DNA of 5,402 nucleotides from Desulfobacteraceae bacterium. Its GTDB lineage: Bacteria > Desulfobacterota > DSM-4660 > Desulfatiglandales > Desulfatiglandaceae. The translations under genes were made by a program, and so were the position numbers. How positions within the stretch are numbered: the stretch's first letter is position 1; every line of letters begins with the position of its first letter. Positions 1 through 5,402 of the stretch are shown piece by piece. The stretch is from positions 1 through 5,402 of the forward strand of contig JABMQV010000279.1 in the NCBI GenBank assembly GCA_013203065.1, read 5' to 3'. The notes under the pieces were generated by a model. It did no database searches. It saw only the letters and a list, made by a program, of their open reading frames with translations, and was not told the origin of the DNA.

Positions 1-1038
1 CACTTTCCCCGGGATATCGCCGAGGAAATGGCCATGCTTCAATATTTCGGTCTGGAGATTCCTGCCGTTTATGGGGGGGCCGGGCTCGACAGCGTCAGTG
101 CGGCTATCGCAATTGAGGAAATATCAAAGGCAAACGCGGCGATAGGGTTGTGTGTTTCCGTACACAACAGCGTCGCAGCTTCTCCCGTCTATTTCTTTGG
201 GAATGAGGAACAACGCCTGCGTTTCCTGACGCCCCTGGCGCAGGGGGAGAAGATTGGCACCTTCTGTCTTACCGAGCCCAATGCCGGCTCTGACGTGTCC
301 TCTCTTGAGACCAGCGCCCTCCGTGAGGGGAAAGAATATATTCTAAATGGTAATAAGATTTTTGTCACAAATGGGGGGATTTCCGGCATCAATTTGATCT
401 TCGCAAAGACCAAGGACGCAGAAAAAGACACGGGATTCAGTGTCTTTATCGTTGAATCGGAGCGGGAAGGGCTTGAGAAGGGCCCCATTGAGGATCTCAT
501 GGGTATGCGGGGAAATCCGGTCTGTCCCATTTCTCTTCGTGACTGCCGTGTCCCTTTGGAAAACCGGCTGGGAGACGAGGGGGGCGGCCTCAAGATAGCC
601 CTTTCCACCCTTTGCGGGGGCAGGCTAGGTATTGCGGCCCAGGCCGTGGGGATTGCGCAGGCCTCCTTGGAGGCCTCCATAAAATACGCCAAGGAGCGTC
701 ACCAATTCGGCAAGGCCATAGCCGATTTTGGGGCGATCCAGGATTTGTTGGCCGAGATAGGGACACGGATAGAGGCGGGCCGTCTTCTTATTTATCGAGC
801 CTGTGACCTAAAGGAAAGGGGAAATAACTACACCAAAGAATCGGCCATGGCAAAGGTCTTTGCCAGTGAAGTGGCCGTAGACGCCACAAGGATCGGTGTC
901 CAGATCCACGGGGGATACGGATACACCAAGGCATACCCCATAGAACGTTTCTACAGGGATGCCAAGGTCTGTGAGATATACGAGGGCACGTCAGAGGTTC
1001 AGCGCATGGTCATCGCACGGGGGTTACTGAGTGGATAA
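1..1038 (+). CDS. Acyl-CoA dehydrogenase, SCAD-like (5' end missing)
   Basis: FAD-dependent enzyme that forms the 2,3-double bond in an acyl-CoA and hands electrons to ETF. The frame is open from base 1 (His-Phe-Pro-Arg-Asp), a typical N-terminal helix of the family, so the start lies upstream; the ATG at 28 is internal. 345 residues are visible; full enzymes have about 380, so roughly 35-40 are missing. Seen (numbered from base 1): TEPNAGSD flavin/substrate loop at 91-98, FVTNG at 121-125, RHQFGK at 234-239, QIHGGYGYT at 301-309, and IYEGTSEVQR near 326-335. Glu328 sits where the catalytic base of short-, medium- and branched-chain dehydrogenases lies; isovaleryl-CoA dehydrogenase lacks Glu there and glutaryl-CoA dehydrogenase usually reads EGTHDIH, so both are less likely. 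The exact substrate cannot be read. It ends 45 bases before etfB, consistent with ETF being its direct electron acceptor. The family call is firm; the substrate is open. Confidence 0.95.
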   Translation, partial: HFPRDIAEEMAMLQYFGLEIPAVYGGAGLDSVSAAIAIEEISKANAAIGLCVSVHNSVAASPVYFFGNEEQRLRFLTPLAQGEKIGTFCLTEPNAGSDVSSLETSALREGKEYILNGNKIFVTNGGISGINLIFAKTKDAEKDTGFSVFIVESEREGLEKGPIEDLMGMRGNPVCPISLRDCRVPLENRLGDEGGGLKIALSTLCGGRLGIAAQAVGIAQASLEASIKYAKERHQFGKAIADFGAIQDLLAEIGTRIEAGRLLIYRACDLKERGNNYTKESAMAKVFASEVAVDATRIGVQIHGGYGYTKAYPIERFYRDAKVCEIYEGTSEVQRMVIARGLLSG

Positions 1039-1063
1039 TTGCGGGAAAGCCGTTTATGGGGGC

Positions 1064-1072
1064 GAGAGAGGA
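1064..1072 (+). promoter_or_regulatory. Ribosome binding site of etfB
   Basis: Purine-rich GAGAGAGGA lies 11 bases before the ATG at 1084. It supports that ATG over the in-frame TTG at 1039, which directly follows the upstream stop codon and would add 15 residues not expected for the family. Confidence 0.7.
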
Positions 1073-1083
1073 CAGGACCGGGG

Positions 1084-1902
1084 ATGGAAATTGTAGTTTG
1101 CATAAAACAGGTCCCTGACGTGCCCACCGTGCGAATGGATCGGGAAAGGATGACCATTATTCGCGAGGGGGTGGAAAGCGTCATCAATCCTCTGGACTAT
1201 GTCGCGATGGAAGCCGCCCTGGAATTACGCCAGAAGACAGGAGGACATGTCACCATAATTACAATGGGTCCCCCCCAAAGCGAAGTTGCCCTCAGAGAGG
1301 CCCTGGCAGTGGGTGCTGATCGCGCCATATTATTGTCGGATCCTGCCTTTGCCGGCGCAGACACCTTGGCTACCTCCCACGTACTTGCAAGGGCAATTGG
1401 AAAGATCGACCCGTTTCCGGATATGGTGCTGTGCGGAATGCAGACAACTGACAGTGACACGGGGCATGTTGGACCTCAAATTGCGGAAGAGTTGGGGCTG
1501 CCGCAGGTATGCGGGGTAAACGAGATTCACGTGGAGGGCAAAGATCTGGTGGTAAAGCGGTTGAGTGACGGTTTTGTGGACACAATTCGGGTGACGTTGC
1601 CGACCCTATTGACCGTTTCGAAGGGGCTTTGCCCGGTAAGGGACTTGCCCCTTGGGGCCTTGGAAGCTGCTTTTTCAACCAAAGATATCATCCAATGGTC
1701 CATGGAGGATCTTGACTTAAAAAAAGAAGAGGTGGGTTTTGAAGGGTCAGCAACCCAAGTGAGGAGGCTTAAGACATCCCCTCCCAGAGGGAATGGCAAG
1801 GTCATAGAGGGTCCCCCGCAAATCCTGCTGGAACATTTGATCCACAAACTTGAAGTCCTTAGCATACTGGACGAGGAAGATGGGAAAGAATCAGATCTTT
1901 GA
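1084..1902 (+). CDS. etfB: Electron-transfer flavoprotein, beta subunit
   Basis: Small subunit of the soluble cytoplasmic ETF heterodimer, which takes electrons from acyl-CoA dehydrogenases. It is 272 residues, near the usual 250-270. The start ATG gives MEIVVCIKQVPD, the standard EtfB N-terminus. Further marks are INPLDYVAMEAALEL (34-48), the nucleotide-binding stretch MGPPQSEVALREALAVGADR (61-80), GADTLATS (91-98), GMQTTDSDTGHVGP (118-131) and LPTLLTVSKG (172-181). The GADTLATS and TTDSDTG forms recall ETFs of anaerobes, in which the beta subunit can hold a second FAD instead of AMP and bifurcate electrons; this is a resemblance from memory, not proof. The segment after LPTLLTVSKG reads LCPVRDLPLGALEAA, unlike the usual EPRxxSLxGIMKAK recognition loop. 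Its 3' end overlaps etfA by 23 bases, suggesting coupled translation at equal dose. The identity is very secure; the mode (simple or bifurcating) is not. Confidence 0.97.
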   Translation: MEIVVCIKQVPDVPTVRMDRERMTIIREGVESVINPLDYVAMEAALELRQKTGGHVTIITMGPPQSEVALREALAVGADRAILLSDPAFAGADTLATSHVLARAIGKIDPFPDMVLCGMQTTDSDTGHVGPQIAEELGLPQVCGVNEIHVEGKDLVVKRLSDGFVDTIRVTLPTLLTVSKGLCPVRDLPLGALEAAFSTKDIIQWSMEDLDLKKEEVGFEGSATQVRRLKTSPPRGNGKVIEGPPQILLEHLIHKLEVLSILDEEDGKESDL

Positions 1903-2881
1903 CGGCGTCTGGGTCTTTGGTGATTACAGGAATTACTTCCAAAACCGGGTTACCCTTCAGCTGATTGCCAAGGGAAAGGAATTGGCAGAAGAACTCGACA
2001 AGGGACTTACCGTCGTCGTTCTGGGCGAACAGGTCCATCAATATGCCATGGAATATGTGGCCCACGGTGCGGATGTGGTCGTGGCCGGTGAGGACCCGAG
2101 GCTTAAGGAATATCAGGTGGAAACATACACCGCAGTCCTGGCCCGATGGGTCAAAGCCTTCCGACCGCAGGTCCTGCTTGCGGGGGCTACATCCTTTGGG
2201 AGGGAGTTTTTTCCGCGATTGGCAAAGCGACTCCACACCGGGCTGAGTGCCGATTGTGTCGCCCTTGATGTGGATAGGGAGACGGGACTTCTCATCCAAA
2301 CGACCCCTTCCTTTGGGGGTGAACTCTTGGCGGAGGTTGTAACCCCTGACCATAGGCCCCAGATGGCGACAGTCCATCCCGGGATTTTTCGTGAAATCCC
2401 ACACGACGCCACCGCACTCGGCGCTATCCTGTATCCTGAGATAGGCCCAATCCCTGAGGTACGTCTCAGAAGAATAAGGACACGGCCCCAACAGACACAC
2501 GATATCAGCCTGGAGGATGCGCCGGTGGTCTTGGCGGGGGGAAGGGGGCTGGGGTCAAAGGAACTATTCGGGTCGCTTTTTGAACTGGCAGATCTCCTGG
2601 GAGGAGATGTGGGGGCCACAAGACCGGCTGTTCGTGCAGGATGGGCCGAAGAGGATCGGCTCTTGGGCCAAACAGGAAAAAATGTGAGGCCCAAGTTGGT
2701 GATATCCATAGGAACTTCCGGGGCCTTGCAATACACCACGGGGATCCAAGGGGCTGAGACAATTATCGCCATTAACCGGGACCCCAACGCTCCCATTTTT
2801 AAGATCGCTGACCTGGGGCTGGTGGGGGATGCAGCTTCACTGCTCCCGCTGTTGCTGGAGGCCCTTCGCAAACGGGTATAG
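1880..2881 (+). CDS. etfA: Electron-transfer flavoprotein, alpha subunit
   Basis: Large ETF subunit, which carries the electron-transferring FAD. It is 333 residues, normal for the family. The N-terminal Rossmann-like domain runs from about GVWVFGD (9-15) to residue 200. The C-terminal FAD domain has LAGGRGLGSKELF (218-230), VGATRPAVRAG (244-254), GQTGK (263-267), SIGTSGALQYTTG (276-288), AINRDPNAPIFKIAD (297-311) and GLVGD (313-317). By alignment with human ETF alpha, Arg248 matches Arg249 and Thr265 matches Thr266, both flavin contacts, while Tyr285 replaces the usual His286. The ATG at 1880 is chosen because it gives the family N-terminus; a purine-rich GAGGAAG sits almost against it, so spacing is tight and translation probably depends on ribosomes finishing etfB. 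An in-frame TTG at 1850 would add ten residues and is less likely. The next gene begins six bases after the stop. The identity is very secure. Confidence 0.97.
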   Translation: MGKNQIFDGVWVFGDYRNYFQNRVTLQLIAKGKELAEELDKGLTVVVLGEQVHQYAMEYVAHGADVVVAGEDPRLKEYQVETYTAVLARWVKAFRPQVLLAGATSFGREFFPRLAKRLHTGLSADCVALDVDRETGLLIQTTPSFGGELLAEVVTPDHRPQMATVHPGIFREIPHDATALGAILYPEIGPIPEVRLRRIRTRPQQTHDISLEDAPVVLAGGRGLGSKELFGSLFELADLLGGDVGATRPAVRAGWAEEDRLLGQTGKNVRPKLVISIGTSGALQYTTGIQGAETIIAINRDPNAPIFKIADLGLVGDAASLLPLLLEALRKRV

Positions 2882-2887
2882 AACATT

Positions 2888-3346
2888 ATGATCCACTATC
2901 GGGAAAGTATTGTCAGCGCGTACCATAATTACCTGGTGAACGACATGTTGACCCCAGGGTTTCTGGTTGGTGATCCAAATTCTCAAATTGGCTTTTTTTT
3001 TCTGGCAGACCTTGTCCAGCCCGGGCAAACACCCCCCCGCATCTCCGCAAGGCTGTTGGATAAGCATGGGGAATGCCTGGTGGAATTAAATGAGAACAAC
3101 ATCCGCGAAAACCCTGGCGGCTGTATCCAACACCCGGTTCCGGGCGGGTCCGGTGTCCTCCTCCCTTCGAGAATACCCCTGCTGGAAATCAACACCCGGC
3201 GTTTTGCCAACGGGTACCTGACCACGATTAAAGCAACACTCCTTGATGAAAAAGGGGATCCCCGGATAGAGCCCCTAGGAGAAAGCATACAGGTACATGG
3301 TGAGGCAGAACTCAACCTCGGCTCTCCATTGCCCCCTTCCATGTGA
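2888..3346 (+). CDS. Uncharacterised 152-residue protein in the etf operon
   Basis: I do not recognise a family. The frame starts at an ATG six bases after etfA and has no clear Shine-Dalgarno site, so it would depend on coupling to etfA; the next in-frame ATG is at 2945. The protein has no signal peptide or clear membrane segment; the short GFFFLADL patch (about 34-41) is too brief. It alternates short hydrophobic stretches with Gly, Pro and Asn turns, for example ISARLLDKHGECLVEL and TIKATLLDEKGD, which suggests a beta-sandwich or similar all-beta fold. It has two Cys residues, with no CxxC pair. The T9 run at 2993-3001 and C7 run at 3032-3038 lie inside the frame. In favour of a real gene: it fills the space between two other genes on the same strand, with few-base gaps. 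Against: no family match from memory and no ribosome site. Confidence 0.6.
   Translation: MIHYRESIVSAYHNYLVNDMLTPGFLVGDPNSQIGFFFLADLVQPGQTPPRISARLLDKHGECLVELNENNIRENPGGCIQHPVPGGSGVLLPSRIPLLEINTRRFANGYLTTIKATLLDEKGDPRIEPLGESIQVHGEAELNLGSPLPPSM
2993..3001 (+). repeat. T9 homopolymer run inside a coding region
   Basis: Nine T in a row encode Phe-Phe-Phe in the 152-residue protein. Runs of this length can cause polymerase slippage or sequencing length errors. A C7 run follows at 3032-3038. The frame stays open across both as given. Confidence 0.9.
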
Positions 3347-3370
3347 ATAACGGCAACCAAAGTGAAGGCA

Positions 3371-3718
3371 ATGAAAAAGCCGCGAGTGGTGATTTACAAT
3401 CATCCCAATTCGGAGATCAAATCCTTCCTTACCCCGAAAGAGATATCGACCTATAAGGTGGAATGTTTCAGTAGCCCTCTCAAAGAGGACGTAGAGGAAA
3501 GTGTCAAGAGCCTGGGGTTGATAGGGGAACGCGTTGTACGAGAAATAATGGCCATCAACGGGGTGGAAGAAATCTACATAAAACCCAAAGAGGTCAGGAT
3601 GAAGAAGAACCCCTCAATTTCATGGCAGGAAATCGAAGAAAAAACCGTTACGATCCTGAATCGGGCTCTCAAAAGAAGAGAGATAAGGATAATCAGGAAG
3701 GAAAGATCTACGACCTAA
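3371..3718 (+). CDS. Small protein resembling an Nfu/NifU N-terminal domain
   Basis: 115 residues from the ATG at 3371; a GTG at 3362 would add three residues and also lacks a good ribosome site (AAGG lies only two bases before the ATG). The layout resembles the Nfu N-terminal domain found before the iron-sulfur-binding part of Nfu scaffolds: an early Asn-containing strand with NHPNSEIKSFL (10-20), then GERVVREIMAINGVEEIYI (52-70), in place of the usual small-helix-then-GVxxVfi pattern, then VRMKK (75-79), SISWQEIE (82-89) and a final helix TILNRAL (94-100). The C-terminal CxxC domain of Nfu is absent and there is only one Cys (32), so it cannot itself hold a cluster in the Nfu way. The tail is strongly basic (KRREIRIIRKER). 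The match is by eye and tentative; a role in cofactor delivery is only a guess. It is the last gene of the operon and ends in tandem stops TAATAG. Confidence 0.4.
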   Translation: MKKPRVVIYNHPNSEIKSFLTPKEISTYKVECFSSPLKEDVEESVKSLGLIGERVVREIMAINGVEEIYIKPKEVRMKKNPSISWQEIEEKTVTILNRALKRREIRIIRKERSTT

Positions 3719-3730
3719 TAGTCGGTGAAG

Positions 3731-5314
3731 CTATGGACGCATCCCTCGCTTCTTTGGTCCCAGCTCACCGGGGAGAATCCGATACGCCGTTTCAATCCAC
3801 TCACACAGAAGCGGTCTTGTATCCCGGGGATCTATGATCTCCTCGATGCCGAACATCTCGGCCGTAAGAAACGGGGATGTCATTTTGGAAAGACGGTCCT
3901 CGATCTCCTCCCTGAACGCCTTCGGGTCTTCCGAAGCCTCTATCTGGCGTTTATAGGCCGCTTGAACGCCCCCCTCCAGCGGCAGTGATCCCCAATCCCC
4001 GGACGGCCAAGCATACCGCAGGTTAAGCCGTGAATGATTTCCATGGGCCGCACCTGCGACCCCGAAGACCCGCCTCAAAATGATGGAGCACCAGGGAACG
4101 GTTGCCTGGTATACGGCGAATATGTATCGGGCGCCGGCGCGAATGGTGCCCTGCTTTTCAGCCTCGACCCCGATCATAAACCCGGGATTATCAACAAAAT
4201 TTACCACCGGCAGATGAAATGTATCGCACATATCTATAAAGCGTACCATTTTTTCTGCGGAGGAGGTGTCGACGGCCCCGCCGAGGTGCATGGGATCATT
4301 GGCCAACACACCTATGGGTCTCCCGGACAGGCGTGCCAGACCAGTGACGACCGAGCGTCCCTGCATCTTTCCGATTTCAAAGAAGCTTCCCCTGTCAAGG
4401 ACCATCTCAACGATCCGACGCACCGGGTATGGGCGCCGTTTGCTTTTTGGAATGATTCTGAGCAGCTCGTCTTCCCGGCGATCGGGCGGATCGGTTGATG
4501 CAATGACAGGTGGCATTTCAAAGACGGAATTGGGCATAAAAGATAGAAAACGCCGGATGTGGTCAAAGGCCTCTTCTTCGGATCCAGTCTCATTGTCCAC
4601 GGCCCCCGAGCCGCGGGCGTGGATATGTGAGCCGCCAAGTTCCTCCTTGCTCACCTTTTTTCCCGTGGCAGGTTCCACAAGAGGTGGGCCCGCAACAAAC
4701 ATCTGAGCTGTTTCCCTGGGCATGACGGAAAAGTGGGAGAAAACGACCCGGGCTGCACCGAGCCCAGCCACCGGTCCGAGGGCCGCGCCCACCACCGGCA
4801 CCGTTGAAAGCAGCTCTTCCATTACCTCCATGGCCGGATTGTACGGGACATACGTACGATCCATCATCTCCAGAAACTTGACGCTTCCGCCGCCGCCTGT
4901 CCCCTCCACGAGACGGATCATCGGCATCCGGAGATGGAGGGCCATCCGTTCCGCATAGGGAGCTTTCCGACCGATTGCGGCATCCGCGGCACCCCCTCTG
5001 ATGGTGAAGTCGTCACATGCCAGAACCACCCGGCGACTGTCAATCCGGCCCGTACCCATAATGAAATTTGAAGGGAAAAGCTTGACAAGACGGTCTCCTT
5101 CGTGAACCGGAATACCGGTTATGGCCCCGGTCTCATGGAATGAGTCCTTATCCAAGAGCGAGTCGATCCTCTCCCTAACATTTAGGCGACCGGCATTGCG
5201 TTGACGTTCCAGGTTTTCTGGACCCCCCATTTGAGATGCCAGCGATTCACGGAGGTGAAGTTCTTCGATTTCTGCTGACCAGTCCTTATCTGAATCCTTT
5301 TTTGAATTTTCCAT
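3731..5314 (-). CDS. Acyl-CoA carboxylase carboxyltransferase (beta) subunit, divergent type
   Basis: Transfers carboxyl from carboxybiotin to an acyl-CoA, or the reverse in decarboxylases. 527 residues, normal for PccB/MccB-like subunits (about 510-540). The ATG at 5314 gives MENSKKDSD and has GGGAG six bases before it; the upstream extension to 5398 is out of character and is rejected. The N-terminal half has RLNVRERIDSLLD (43-55), DDFTIRGGAADAAIGRKA (101-118), EGTGGGGS (137-144), ALGPVAGLGAARV (178-190) and GPPLVEPATGKKVSKEELGG (209-228). The C-terminal half has GVLANDPMHLGGA (335-347), DNPGFMIGVEAEKQGTIRAG (375-394), ATVPWCSIILRRVFGVAGAA (404-423) and RYAWPSGDWGSLPLEGGV (433-450). The usual GARIQEG and GGAYDVM motifs of propionyl-CoA carboxylase are replaced, so substrate cannot be assumed to be propionyl-CoA. 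No biotin carboxylase or biotin carrier gene is in the window. It converges on the etf operon with a 12-base gap. Alternatives are methylcrotonyl- or geranyl-type carboxylase, or a glutaconyl-CoA decarboxylase subunit; the superfamily call is firm. Confidence 0.93.
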   Translation of the reverse strand: MENSKKDSDKDWSAEIEELHLRESLASQMGGPENLERQRNAGRLNVRERIDSLLDKDSFHETGAITGIPVHEGDRLVKLFPSNFIMGTGRIDSRRVVLACDDFTIRGGAADAAIGRKAPYAERMALHLRMPMIRLVEGTGGGGSVKFLEMMDRTYVPYNPAMEVMEELLSTVPVVGAALGPVAGLGAARVVFSHFSVMPRETAQMFVAGPPLVEPATGKKVSKEELGGSHIHARGSGAVDNETGSEEEAFDHIRRFLSFMPNSVFEMPPVIASTDPPDRREDELLRIIPKSKRRPYPVRRIVEMVLDRGSFFEIGKMQGRSVVTGLARLSGRPIGVLANDPMHLGGAVDTSSAEKMVRFIDMCDTFHLPVVNFVDNPGFMIGVEAEKQGTIRAGARYIFAVYQATVPWCSIILRRVFGVAGAAHGNHSRLNLRYAWPSGDWGSLPLEGGVQAAYKRQIEASEDPKAFREEIEDRLSKMTSPFLTAEMFGIEEIIDPRDTRPLLCEWIETAYRILPGELGPKKRGMRP

Positions 5315-5320
5315 CTGGGT

Positions 5321-5325
5321 CTCCC
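5321..5325 (-). promoter_or_regulatory. Ribosome binding site of the carboxyltransferase gene
   Basis: On the minus strand GGGAG is followed by six bases (ACCCAG) and then the ATG at 5314. This spacing is good and decides the start against the longer open frame that reaches 5398. Confidence 0.75.
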
Positions 5326-5354
5326 GGGTTCGAAAAATATGTCTGCATGGCTTA

Positions 5355-5360
5355 ATTATA
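5355..5360 (-). promoter_or_regulatory. Probable sigma-70-type -10 box for the carboxyltransferase gene
   Basis: The minus strand reads a perfect TATAAT here, about 41 bases before the ATG, so transcription would begin near 5348 and leave a leader of roughly 33 bases. At the best spacing of 17 bases the -35 hexamer is a weak CAGTCA (three of six matches). A perfect TTGACA occurs further out at 5393-5398, but it is 32 bases away and cannot pair with this -10 box in the normal way. The position makes a promoter plausible; the weak -35 leaves it uncertain or activator-dependent. Confidence 0.5.
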
Positions 5361-5402
5361 TCGCAAACTAAACAACCTGACTGGCCTTGTCCTGTCAAGA
5401 AA

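Noticed and set aside
189..692. Minus-strand open frame opposite the acyl-CoA dehydrogenase
   Set aside because: Shadow of a clearly conserved enzyme on the plus strand.
1039..1083. TTG start for etfB
   Set aside because: Adds 15 residues before the standard MEIVVCIKQVPD start; the ATG at 1084 has an upstream purine-rich site.
1859..2500. Minus-strand open frame of 213 codons opposite etfA
   Set aside because: Antisense to etfA with no family-like motifs; another shadow.
2113..2886. Long open frame on the minus strand opposite etfA (257 codons)
   Set aside because: Lies wholly antisense to a certain etfA; residues are rich in Ser, Arg and Pro as expected of a shadow frame, with no recognisable domain.
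3709..3722. Hairpin terminator between the convergent genes
   Set aside because: Only a 4-base CGAC/GTCG stem without a T-run; too weak to call.
4034..4498. Plus-strand open frame of 154 codons opposite the carboxyltransferase
   Set aside because: Fully inside the well-supported minus-strand gene; its composition is that of a complement frame.
5315..5398. N-terminal extension of the carboxyltransferase by 28 residues
   Set aside because: Crosses the probable -10 box, contains Cys-rich residues unlike the family, and the ATG at 5314 has a well-spaced ribosome site.
1..5402. Defence system, mobile element, CRISPR array or RNA gene
   Set aside because: No transposase, integrase, repeat-spacer pattern, tRNA-like fold or toxin-antitoxin pair could be seen; nearly all bases are explained by metabolic genes.

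Overview
The window is about 5.4 kb of gene-dense bacterial DNA holding two convergent units of acyl-CoA metabolism. The plus strand (1-3718) carries five closely spaced genes: the 3'-truncated-window remainder of an acyl-CoA dehydrogenase (its first residues lie off the left edge), electron-transfer flavoprotein beta and alpha subunits (etfB, etfA), and two small genes, one of unknown function and one resembling the N-terminal domain of Nfu/NifU-type iron-sulfur scaffold proteins. The minus strand (5314-3731) carries one large gene for an acyl-CoA carboxylase carboxyltransferase (beta) subunit of a divergent subfamily. Its 5' leader, to the right edge, contains a consensus -10 box.

How the genes work together: the dehydrogenase oxidises an acyl-CoA to the 2-enoyl-CoA and passes electrons to the EtfAB heterodimer. 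The overlap of etfB with etfA and the short gaps to the flanking genes suggest one operon and coupled translation. The ETF resembles, from memory, the ETFs of anaerobes (beta-subunit GADTLATS and TTDSDTG motifs), some of which bifurcate electrons; this is not proven here. The carboxyltransferase would act on an acyl- or enoyl-CoA together with a biotin carboxylase and a biotin carrier that are not in the window. It has its own apparent promoter and faces the etf operon tail to tail, so it looks like a single-gene unit rather than part of the etf operon.

Organism: protein style and gene content suggest a bacterium oxidising fatty, branched-chain or aromatic acids, possibly anaerobic and perhaps of the Desulfobacterota/deltaproteobacterial kind. 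That placement is inference; there is no rRNA or marker gene here. No tRNA, rRNA, CRISPR array, insertion sequence or prophage gene was seen. There is no stretch over 300 bases without a gene. I found no convincing new defence or mobile system. The points most worth a second look are the two uncharacterised small genes attached to the etf operon, the unusual active-site motifs of the carboxyltransferase, and two substitutions in otherwise conserved ETF positions.
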